Source of the DNA: DATHVR01 sp035461175
Lineage (GTDB): Bacteria; Actinomycetota; Acidimicrobiia; Spongiisociales; ZC4RG35
Assembly (NCBI GenBank): GCA_035461175.1
Contig: DATHVR010000035.1
Coordinates: forward strand, 1-17,425
DNA length: 17,425 nt
Direction of reading: 5' to 3'
This document shows positions 1 to 6,127 of the stretch, in pieces. A program made the position numbers and the translations under genes. The stretch's first letter is position 1. Each line of letters starts with the position of its first letter. The notes under the pieces were generated by a model. It was not told the DNA's origin, searched no databases, and worked only from the letters and a program-made list of their open reading frames with translations.

Positions 1-22
1 ATTGCGCGCCATGGCGCGCAAT
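1..22. repeat. Perfect 22-bp palindrome downstream of the thioesterase gene
   Basis: The first 11 bases are the exact reverse complement of the next 11, centred on CCATGG and built from GCGCGC arms. It lies 17 bp beyond the stop codon of the minus-strand thioesterase gene, so it could be part of that gene's terminator. A perfect palindrome with no loop is equally compatible with a dimeric-protein operator for a gene to the left of the window. Any T-tract needed to call an intrinsic terminator would lie outside the window. Confidence 0.5.
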
Positions 23-39
23 TCTGTCGCGAAAAGGGT

Positions 40-483
40 TCAGGCATCGTCGTAGCCGCGGGCCACCAGGTAGAGGCCCGAGGCGGTCACGGCGACATCG
101 TCGGGGGTGCGGAGCTCGCTGGCACAGCGCAGCCGGCGGCCGCTCCGTTCCTCCACCCATCCCCGAACCTGAATGACGTCGTCGACCGAGACGGGGTGGC
201 GGTAGCGCAGTTCCATGGTCCCGGTGACGGTGAGGACACGGTGGGAGAGGATCCCGGCCCAGACCATGATCTCATCGAGGAGGGTGGCGGCGATGCCGCC
301 GTGGAGGGTGTCGCCGGCTCCGCCGTGGTGGGGGCTGGGCCGGTAGCGGGCGACGGCCACCTCGCCCTCCATCTCGGCCGGATCAAGATGCAGTCCGACG
401 GGATTGTCGGATCCACAGGCGAAACAGCCCGGGTATTCGGCCCGAATCTCTTCGACCAGGGTGGCCAGGTCCTCTTCGCTCAC
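40..483 (-). CDS. PaaI-family hotdog-fold acyl-CoA thioesterase
   Basis: A 147-aa single-domain protein. It carries the hotdog thioesterase signature HGGIAATLLDE at residues 61-71, where the His-Gly-Gly turn leads into the central hotdog helix and the Asp/Glu position is used by PaaI-type enzymes. An upstream CFACGSDNPVGL motif (about residues 20-31) is typical of the subgroup annotated as PaaI or uncharacterised acyl-CoA thioesterases. Expected reaction: hydrolysis of an acyl-CoA thioester in the cytosol; the substrate cannot be read from sequence. The GTG start is supported by a strong Shine-Dalgarno-like GGAGAGGAG five bases upstream (489-497, minus). It is divergent from nth with only 39 bp between the start codons. 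The family call is secure; the physiological role is unknown. Confidence 0.85.
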   Translation of the reverse strand: MSEEDLATLVEEIRAEYPGCFACGSDNPVGLHLDPAEMEGEVAVARYRPSPHHGGAGDTLHGGIAATLLDEIMVWAGILSHRVLTVTGTMELRYRHPVSVDDVIQVRGWVEERSGRRLRCASELRTPDDVAVTASGLYLVARGYDDA

Positions 484-508
484 GTGTTCTCCTCTCCGGC
501 GCCGGCTC

Positions 509-514
509 TACCAT
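509..514 (+). promoter_or_regulatory. Putative -10 box (TACCAT) for nth
   Basis: TACCAT fits the actinobacterial TANNNT -10 consensus and ends 8 nt before the GTG start of nth, so the transcript would carry almost no 5' leader. No convincing -35 hexamer is visible. The same 39-bp divergent spacer holds a 10-bp palindrome (496-505) and the thioesterase ribosome-binding site on the other strand. Confidence 0.45.
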
Positions 515-522
515 CCTCGCCC

Positions 523-1194
523 GTGCCAGGTAAGCGCGCCGACGGTTCCGTTCCTCCTCCCGCCGAGCGGGGGCGGGCGCGCGCCATCCTCAACCGGCTG
601 CGGCAACGTTATCCCGAGATCCACACCGCCCTCGACTACCGCTCGCCGTGGGAGCTGCTGGTGGCGACGGTGATGTCGGCCCAGACCACCGACGAGAACG
701 TCAACCGGGTGGCACCGGTTCTGTTCGAGCGCTTCCGTGGCCCGGGGGAACTGGCCGAGGCCGATCCGGAGGAGGTCGAGAAGATCATCTTCTCGACCGG
801 CTTCTATCGCCAGAAGACCAAGTCGATCATCCGTCTGGCGGTGGCGGTCGAGGAGGAGCACGGCGGGGTGGTGCCCGACACGCTGGAGCAGCTGGTGACC
901 CTGCCCGGGGTGGGACGCAAGACCGCCTCGGTGGTCCTGGCCGAGGCATGGGGACGGCCCGCCATCGCCGTCGACACCCACGTCATACGTGTGGCCGGTC
1001 GGCTCAGCCTCACCCAGGAGACGGATCCCGTCAAGATCGAAGCCGACCTCAAGGCCCTCTATCCCGTGGACACCTGGGCGGGCCTGTCGATGCGCTTCAT
1101 CCAGTTCGGCCGCGACGTGTGCGAGGCGCGCCGCCCTCGCTGTGAAATCTGCGAGCTCCGACCGCTGTGCCCGTGGCCCGACAAACCGGTCTGA
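523..1194 (+). CDS. nth: Endonuclease III (DNA glycosylase/AP lyase)
   Basis: A 223-aa base-excision-repair enzyme that removes oxidised pyrimidines and cleaves the abasic site. The helix-hairpin-helix LPGVGRKTA carries the catalytic lysine (K133), and VDTHV supplies the catalytic aspartate (D151). The C-terminus has the [4Fe-4S] ligand set C200-x6-C207-x2-C210-x5-C216. The N-terminal part has the MSAQTTD element typical of Nth. I chose the GTG at 523: the family's usual N-terminus (about 25-30 residues before the first conserved helix) begins there, and a TACCAT -10 box lies just upstream. The longer in-frame extension back to 196 would run antisense through the thioesterase gene and is rejected. 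The 3' end overlaps the MATE gene by up to 28 nt. Confidence 0.95.
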   Translation: MPGKRADGSVPPPAERGRARAILNRLRQRYPEIHTALDYRSPWELLVATVMSAQTTDENVNRVAPVLFERFRGPGELAEADPEEVEKIIFSTGFYRQKTKSIIRLAVAVEEEHGGVVPDTLEQLVTLPGVGRKTASVVLAEAWGRPAIAVDTHVIRVAGRLSLTQETDPVKIEADLKALYPVDTWAGLSMRFIQFGRDVCEARRPRCEICELRPLCPWPDKPV

Positions 1195-2486
1195 GGAGCC
1201 TGGACCGGCGCATCCTGGCGCTGGCCATCCCCGCCCTGGGAACCCTGGCGGCCGACCCGCTCCTCTCCCTGGCGGACACCGCCTTCGTTTCCCGGCTCGG
1301 AACGATTCCTCTGGCGGCGCTGGGAATCGACACCGCCCTGTTCTCGATGGCCTTCTTCGCCTTCAATTTCCTGGCCTACGCCACCACCCCGATGGTGGCG
1401 CGCCGGATCGGCATCGGAGATCGCACCGGTGCCGGCCAGGTGGTGGTGCAGGCCATCTACCTGGGGGTCGGTTTGGGCCTCCTCTCCACCGCCGTCATGG
1501 TGGTGGGGGCCGAGCCGCTCGTCCGGCTGATGCAGGCCTCACCTGAGCTGGTGGACCCGGCGGCGTCCTATCTCCGCATCCGGGCCTTGGCCGCCCCCGC
1601 CATGCTGGTCGTCACCGCCGGCCACGGGGCCTTCCGCGGCTTCCACGACACCCGCACCCCGCTGGGCATCACCCTGGTGGTCAACCTCATCAACCTCGTG
1701 CTGGATCCGATCCTGATCTTCGGCTTGGGGATGGGGCTGGAGGGGGCGGCCATCGCCACCGTCCTGGCCCAGTGGGTGGGGGCGGCCTGGTTCGTGCTGC
1801 TCCTGGCCCGGATGGGCCGGCGGGACGGGTGGAGCTGGGCCCGGCCCCGCCTGGGCGAGTTGCGCCCGTTGCTGGCGACCGGGGGCGTGCTCACGGTCCG
1901 GACGCTATTCATCAACCTCACTCTGACCGCCGCCACCGCCGTGGCGGCCTCGCTGGGGCCGGCCCGGGTGGCGGCGCATCAGGTGGTGGCACAAACGTGG
2001 CTGCTGCTGGCGATGACCGTCGACGCCCTGGCGATCGCCGGCCAGGCGATGGTGGCCGACGAAATGGGCCGGGAGGGGCGCGAGGGCGCCCACGAGGTGG
2101 CGGTCCGTCTCACGATCTGGGGCTCGGGCGTCGGCGTGTTCCTGGCCCTCGCCCTCTACTTCGGGCGTTCCGGGCTGGCGGCTGCCTTCGGGTCCGATCC
2201 CGAGGTGGAGGCCCTGATCGTGACGGCGGCGGTGGTGGCCGCGGTCATGCAACCTCTGGCCGCTCTCGTGTTCGTCGCCGACGGGATCTACCTCGGCCTT
2301 CTCCGTGTCCGCTACCTGGCCTACTCGACCGGGACCGGGGCGGTGGTGGCCGGCGTCGTCCTGATTCTCGTCCCCGTCCTGGGCTGGGGCCTGCCCGGAG
2401 TGTGGTGGGCGGTGGCGGCGATGGTGGCGGCCCGGCTGGCGGTGCTGGCCGCCGCCTACCCGCGGGCGCTGGCGGCGGCGACCTGA
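1167..2486 (+). CDS. MATE-family multidrug/metabolite efflux protein (DinF-like)
   Basis: A 439-aa protein of about 12 hydrophobic membrane segments arranged as two MatE halves. It opens with the family-typical element LALAIPALGTLAADPLLSLADT, continues with FVSRLGTIPLAALG, and repeats AAIATVLAQW and RVAAHQVVAQTW later. It should export cationic compounds or metabolites in exchange for Na+ or H+ at the cytoplasmic membrane. The substrate is unknown. The start is ambiguous between GTG 1167 and GTG 1173; both lie inside the 3' end of nth, which suggests translational coupling. No Shine-Dalgarno is obvious. The gene ends just before a long hairpin shared with the convergent MFS gene. Confidence 0.88.
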   Translation: MPVARQTGLRSLDRRILALAIPALGTLAADPLLSLADTAFVSRLGTIPLAALGIDTALFSMAFFAFNFLAYATTPMVARRIGIGDRTGAGQVVVQAIYLGVGLGLLSTAVMVVGAEPLVRLMQASPELVDPAASYLRIRALAAPAMLVVTAGHGAFRGFHDTRTPLGITLVVNLINLVLDPILIFGLGMGLEGAAIATVLAQWVGAAWFVLLLARMGRRDGWSWARPRLGELRPLLATGGVLTVRTLFINLTLTAATAVAASLGPARVAAHQVVAQTWLLLAMTVDALAIAGQAMVADEMGREGREGAHEVAVRLTIWGSGVGVFLALALYFGRSGLAAAFGSDPEVEALIVTAAVVAAVMQPLAALVFVADGIYLGLLRVRYLAYSTGTGAVVAGVVLILVPVLGWGLPGVWWAVAAMVAARLAVLAAAYPRALAAAT

Positions 2487-2487
2487 A

Positions 2488-2551
2488 CGACCGTTCTGTG
2501 GGCCGAAATCGGCACCTGACGCGTCATTTCCGGCCCACAGAACCGTGGTCG
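2488..2551. terminator. Bidirectional hairpin between convergent MATE and MFS genes
   Basis: The left arm 2488-2509 pairs with the right arm 2526-2551. About 13 consecutive pairs around TTCTGTGGGCC/GGCCCACAGAA are extended by an AAAT/ATTT inner clamp and a 5-bp outer clamp across small bulges, with a 16-nt loop. It begins 2 nt after the MATE stop. The right arm is the last 9 codons of the MFS gene, including its stop, so one element can serve both converging transcripts. There is no long T-tract on either strand, so its efficiency as an intrinsic terminator is uncertain. Confidence 0.6.
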
Positions 2552-3783
2552 TCCTCGGCCAGCGGGTCGTCGCCGAGGTCGGTCCCGACCGTCTCCGGCA
2601 ACAGGGCGGTGAGGAGGGCGGCCACCACCACACCGACCCCGAGGATCATCATCGTCGGCAATAGTCCGAAGGCGCCGATCGTGACCGCCCCGATCAGGAG
2701 TCCTACACCCGAGCCGACCGTGGCCAGGTAGCCGGCGGCGGACCCGGCCGCTCCCCGTAGCGAGGTGGGGAACAGCTCGGTCCGGTGGGCACCGCCGGAG
2801 GGGATGTAGGCGAAGGAGCCGAAGGCCGAGATGGCCGCCGCCAGTGCCAGCAGCCAGGGTTGGGAGACCGAATACAGCATGAGACCGCCCCCGAGGGCGA
2901 GGAGAAGGGCCAGGATCGAGGTGGGTCGCCGTCCCCAGCCGTCGGCCATGCGTCCACCGGCGAAGAAGCCCAAACCTCCCACCGTGCCCCCTCCCAGGCT
3001 CACCAGGGCGGCCAAGCCGGCCGAGAACCCGAGGTCCCCGATCAGTCGCTCGGTGGTGAAGGCCAGTCCGACCGCCGAGAAGGCCGAGGCCAGGAGGCCC
3101 GTCACCGCCACCAACAGGAACCGTCGCCGGCGCTCACCGCGCATCAGGTCGCGCCAGGGCAGCCGCAGGGCGAGGTCGGCGGCGAGCGGGGACTCGGGGA
3201 GTTTCCGCCACAGGAACGGCACCACCGCCAGCAGCACCAGCGGCAGGGCGTGGGGGAGCCTCCAGCCCAGTTCGGTCATCTCTGCCAGGGGGAGCGTTAT
3301 CACCGACAGCCCCGCTCCCAGGCTGGCGGCGGCACCGAAGAAACTGATCGCATAGGCGCGGACACCCGGAGAGACACCCTCGGCCATTGCTACGACGGCC
3401 AGGGCAGCCACCGCCGCCCCGCCGATTCGGGCGAATCCCTGGGCGATGCCGTAGTGGACCGGGACGGCGGCGAAGGCGCTGACGCCGTTGGCGACGAGCA
3501 GGATCACGAGCGCCGTCAGCAGGGGACGCCGGCGCCCGAACCGGTCGGCGGCCGCTCCAAGGACGACGGCCCCGAACGCTCCCAGCCGGGCCATCGCCAG
3601 GATGAAGCTCATTCCGGCAGCGGTTATCCCGAGGTCGGCCCGGGTGAGCGGGAGCAGGGCGGAGGCCTCGCCCTGGGCCCACCCCATCGCCATTCCCGCC
3701 ACCCACAGGAGGAAGATCATCCAGCGATCGGCGCGGGTGAGCGGGACCCGGGGCAGGAAGGGGCGGAGGAGAGCGGGTGCCAT
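2524..3783 (-). CDS. MFS transporter, metabolite/sugar:H+ symporter-like
   Basis: A 419-aa protein with about 12 hydrophobic segments. The loop after TM2 has the MFS motif A form GAAADRFGRRRPLL (about residues 77-90), echoed in the second half by GRMADGWGRRPTS (about 277-289). A cytoplasmic central loop contains LPESPLAADLALR, the PESPR-like motif of the sugar/aromatic-acid H+ symporter branch. A late PTSLRGAAGSAAGYL segment (P-x-x-x-R-G) also fits that branch. It should use the proton gradient to move a small metabolite across the membrane; the substrate is not predictable. The ATG at 3783 has a TACGCT -10 box 9 nt upstream. It is convergent with the MATE gene and its promoter abuts a gdhA remnant. 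Confidence 0.85.
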   Translation of the reverse strand: MAPALLRPFLPRVPLTRADRWMIFLLWVAGMAMGWAQGEASALLPLTRADLGITAAGMSFILAMARLGAFGAVVLGAAADRFGRRRPLLTALVILLVANGVSAFAAVPVHYGIAQGFARIGGAAVAALAVVAMAEGVSPGVRAYAISFFGAAASLGAGLSVITLPLAEMTELGWRLPHALPLVLLAVVPFLWRKLPESPLAADLALRLPWRDLMRGERRRRFLLVAVTGLLASAFSAVGLAFTTERLIGDLGFSAGLAALVSLGGGTVGGLGFFAGGRMADGWGRRPTSILALLLALGGGLMLYSVSQPWLLALAAAISAFGSFAYIPSGGAHRTELFPTSLRGAAGSAAGYLATVGSGVGLLIGAVTIGAFGLLPTMMILGVGVVVAALLTALLPETVGTDLGDDPLAEDDHGSVGRK

Positions 3784-3792
3784 CTGTAACGG

Positions 3793-3798
3793 AGCGTA
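3793..3798 (-). promoter_or_regulatory. Putative -10 box (TACGCT) for the MFS gene
   Basis: Read on the minus strand, TACGCT (TANNNT) ends 9 nt before the MFS ATG. The transcript would have only a few nucleotides of leader, matching the arrangement at nth, thyA and trpE. No clear -35 element is seen at 16-18 bp. Confidence 0.4.
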
Positions 3799-3833
3799 GG
3801 ACCGGTTCTCTCTCCGCTCGACGGTCCGATCGG

Positions 3834-4001
3834 CCTCGTTACCACACCGAGGAGCGCCTCGCCGAGATCATGGCGCGGATCCACACCCTCGTCCACGAGA
3901 CTGCCGACACCTACGGGTCACCGGAGGACTACGTGCTCGGCGCCAACGCCGCCGGGTTTCTGGCGGTCGCCCGGGCGATGTAAGCGCTGGGCCTGATCTG
4001 A
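3834..4001 (+). pseudogene. gdhA: 3' remnant of NADP-type glutamate dehydrogenase, with in-frame stop
   Basis: From about 3840 the frame encodes HTEERLAEIMARIH, then EDYVLGANAAGFLAVARAM. This matches the extreme C-terminus of GdhA, where the family has a 'L-x-x-IM-x-x-IH' helix followed by 'NYV-x-GANIAGF-x-KVADAM'. A TAA (3981-3983) follows AM. Reading on in the same frame gives ALGLI and TGA (3999-4001), which matches the family's normal ending (E. coli ends AMLAQGVI). So a sense codon has become a stop, and the roughly 400 upstream residues with all catalytic parts are missing. The upstream boundary merges into the MFS promoter. Only about 55 residues remain, so no activity is expected. Translation as a small protein is possible but unsupported: no ribosome-binding site is evident. 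Confidence 0.8.
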
Positions 4002-4050
4002 CCGGAGGGCCGTGACCGGGTACCGGTTCGGCCGTGGGACACTTAGGGGA

Positions 4051-4818
4051 ATGGACGGTCTTGCCGAATCCGGATTCCTGCTCCAGGCCATCGTCGCCTT
4101 CGGCGGCGGGATCGTCTCATTCGTGTCACCGTGTGTGCTGCCGCTGCTGCCCGGCTATCTGGCGATGATGTCGGGCTATTCCACCGCCGACCTCGCCGAG
4201 GGTCGGGCCTCCACCCGCCGCCTGCTGGGCAAGATCGGGCTCTTCATCCTCGGTTTCACGCTCGTGTTCGCCGCCATGGGTGCCACCGCCACCTCACTCT
4301 CGGGAGTGATCCGGCGTAACCTTCCCGACCTGACCCGGATCGCCGGGGTGGTCATCGTCGTGATGGGGCTCCTGATCGTGGCCATGGCGATCTCCAACCG
4401 GGGCCCCCTGGCCTTTTTCAACCGGGAGCGACGGATGGAGGTGCGGCCCTCCCGGCTCGGTCGCTGGGCGGCGCCGGTGATGGGGATGGCCTTCGCCTTC
4501 GGCTGGACACCCTGCATCGGACCGATCCTGACCGTGATCCTGGCCGCCGCCGCCACCCAGGAAACGGTTTCGCGGGGCATCGTCCTATTGGTCTTCTACT
4601 CGCTGGGTCTGGGCGTGCCCTTCATGCTCTCGGGCCTGGGAATGGCCCGGCTGTTCACCCGGCTGAAGCGGTGGCTCAAGCCAATCAACATCGCCTCGGG
4701 CCTGGCCCTGGCCGCCTTCGGTGTGGTCATGTTCACGGGTCAGCTCAGCGGGTGGTCGTCGTCCCTGTCCCGGGTCTTCATCGACATCCCCTTCCTGGAG
4801 CAGTTGGCCAACATCTGA
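4051..4818 (+). CDS. CcdA/DsbD-type thiol-disulfide transmembrane protein (cytochrome c biogenesis)
   Basis: A 255-aa protein with six predicted membrane segments in two homologous triplets. It carries the paired redox cysteines of the CcdA family: C28 in VSPCVLPLLPGY and C155 in GWTPCIGPIL. CcdA passes reducing equivalents from cytosolic thioredoxin to extracytoplasmic thioredoxin-like partners, typically for haem attachment to c-type cytochromes. No partner genes (resB, resC, resA) are in the window, so the exact pathway is open. I use ATG 4051 because the hydrophobic first helix follows directly. The 13 codons upstream (GTG 4012) have no family character. GACACT (4038-4043), 7 nt before the ATG, could be a poor -10 box. 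thyA follows 38 nt after the stop. Confidence 0.87.
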   Translation: MDGLAESGFLLQAIVAFGGGIVSFVSPCVLPLLPGYLAMMSGYSTADLAEGRASTRRLLGKIGLFILGFTLVFAAMGATATSLSGVIRRNLPDLTRIAGVVIVVMGLLIVAMAISNRGPLAFFNRERRMEVRPSRLGRWAAPVMGMAFAFGWTPCIGPILTVILAAAATQETVSRGIVLLVFYSLGLGVPFMLSGLGMARLFTRLKRWLKPINIASGLALAAFGVVMFTGQLSGWSSSLSRVFIDIPFLEQLANI

Positions 4819-4844
4819 TCCGCCGGCCCGGGGCGCCGGTTGGG

Positions 4845-4850
4845 TACGAT
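4845..4850 (+). promoter_or_regulatory. Putative -10 box (TACGAT) for leaderless thyA
   Basis: TACGAT lies exactly 6 nt before the GTG start of thyA, which would put transcription initiation at or next to the start codon. No Shine-Dalgarno sequence precedes the GTG. This is the clearest leaderless arrangement in the window. Confidence 0.5.
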
Positions 4851-4856
4851 GGCGCC

Positions 4857-5651
4857 GTGCGCCAGTACCACGACCTCCTCACCCGCATCCTGGACGAAGG
4901 CGTGGCCAAGGGTGATCGCACCGGCACCGGCACCCTGTCCGTGTTCGGACACCAGATGCGCTTCGACCTCACCCAGGGATTCCCGGTCGTCACCACCAAG
5001 AAGGTCCACCTGAAGTCGGTCACGGCCGAGTTGTTCTGGTTCCTGCGCGGCTCCACCAACGTGCGCTGGCTCCAGGAACGGGGCGTGACGATCTGGGACG
5101 AGTGGGCCGACGCCAACGGCGACCTGGGCCCCATTTACGGGTACCAATGGCGTTCGTGGCCCACGCCGGATGGCCGTCACGTCGACCAGATCGCCCGGCT
5201 GGTGGACTCGATCCGCTCCAACCCCGACTCCCGCCGACACATCGTCAGCGCCTGGAACGTGGCCGACGTCGACGACATGGCGCTGCCTCCCTGCCACACC
5301 TTGTTCCAGTTCTACGTCGCCGAGGGCCGGCTCAGTTGTCAGCTCTACCAGCGCTCCGCCGACGTCTTCCTGGGCGTCCCCTTCAACATCGCCTCCTACG
5401 CTCTCCTCACCCACATGGTCGCCCAGGTCACCGACCTCGAGGTGGGCGACTTCGTGCATACGCTGGGCGACGCCCACCTCTACACCAACCACCTCGAGCA
5501 GGCCCGGCTCCAGCTCGAACGGGACCCGCGGCCACTTCCCACCCTGCGCCTCAATCCCGATCGCCGGGCCCTCGACGAGTTCGACCTCGACGACGTCGAG
5601 ATACTCGGCTACGACCCCCATCCCGCCATCCGGGCCCCGATCGCGGTCTGA
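4857..5651 (+). CDS. thyA: Thymidylate synthase (ThyA type)
   Basis: A 264-aa enzyme, the same length as E. coli ThyA. It converts dUMP and 5,10-methylene-THF to dTMP and dihydrofolate. The catalytic cysteine is C146 in LPPCHTLFQFYV. Also visible are the phosphate-binding arginines in DSRRHIVSAWN, the dUMP/folate element RSADVFLGVPFNIASYALL, and the N-terminal GDRTGTGTLSVFG loop. I chose GTG 4857 because the conserved start (RQYHDLL...) begins there and a TACGAT box lies 6 nt upstream. The in-frame region further upstream is antisense-like noise inside ccdA. The stop overlaps the dfrA start by one base (TGATG), so the two genes are translationally coupled. The pairing makes sense: ThyA consumes the THF cofactor that DfrA regenerates. 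Confidence 0.97.
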   Translation: MRQYHDLLTRILDEGVAKGDRTGTGTLSVFGHQMRFDLTQGFPVVTTKKVHLKSVTAELFWFLRGSTNVRWLQERGVTIWDEWADANGDLGPIYGYQWRSWPTPDGRHVDQIARLVDSIRSNPDSRRHIVSAWNVADVDDMALPPCHTLFQFYVAEGRLSCQLYQRSADVFLGVPFNIASYALLTHMVAQVTDLEVGDFVHTLGDAHLYTNHLEQARLQLERDPRPLPTLRLNPDRRALDEFDLDDVEILGYDPHPAIRAPIAV

Positions 5652-6127
5652 TGCCGATCACGATGGTGGCGGCCGTCGCCCGCAACGGCGTCATCGGCCG
5701 CGACGGGGGTCTTCCCTGGCACCTGCCCGAGGATCTGCGCCGGTTCAAGGCCATGACGATGGATCACGTCCTGGTCATGGGCCGCAAGACGTTCGAGTCG
5801 ATCGGGAGGCCCCTGCCCGGCCGCACCACCATCGTCGTCACCCGCCAGCCCGACTGGTCCGCCCCGGAGGGGGTACTGGTGGCGCCGAGCGTGGAGACGG
5901 CACTGCAGCAGGCGGCGGCCCTCGACGACGACGTGTTCGTGGTGGGAGGAGCCGACATCTACCGCCAGGCACTGGACCGGGCCGACGTGCTGGAGTTGAC
6001 CGAGGTCGACGCCGACCCCGACGGCGACGTCCACTTCCCGGCGGTGGACCGATCCACCTGGGCCGAGACGAGCCGGATCGTGGGTGACGGGTTCGATTTC
6101 GTCACCTACATGCGGGAGCAGGGATGA
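5651..6127 (+). CDS. dfrA: Dihydrofolate reductase
   Basis: A 158-aa enzyme (typical DHFR length) reducing dihydrofolate to THF with NADPH. The substrate-site motif GLPWHLPEDLRRFKAMT holds the conserved acidic residue (D28). MGRKTFESIGRPLPGRT is the NADPH/adenosine region, and VFVVGGADIYRQAL is the C-terminal GG cofactor motif. The ATG overlaps the thyA stop (TGATG) and the stop overlaps the next start (ATGA, 6124-6127), so it sits inside a coupled operon. It directly recycles the dihydrofolate made by ThyA. Confidence 0.96.
   Translation: MPITMVAAVARNGVIGRDGGLPWHLPEDLRRFKAMTMDHVLVMGRKTFESIGRPLPGRTTIVVTRQPDWSAPEGVLVAPSVETALQQAAALDDDVFVVGGADIYRQALDRADVLELTEVDADPDGDVHFPAVDRSTWAETSRIVGDGFDFVTYMREQG

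Noticed and set aside
196..522. N-terminal extension of nth by 109 codons
   Set aside because: It runs antisense through the thioesterase gene, and nth has a normal family length from GTG 523.
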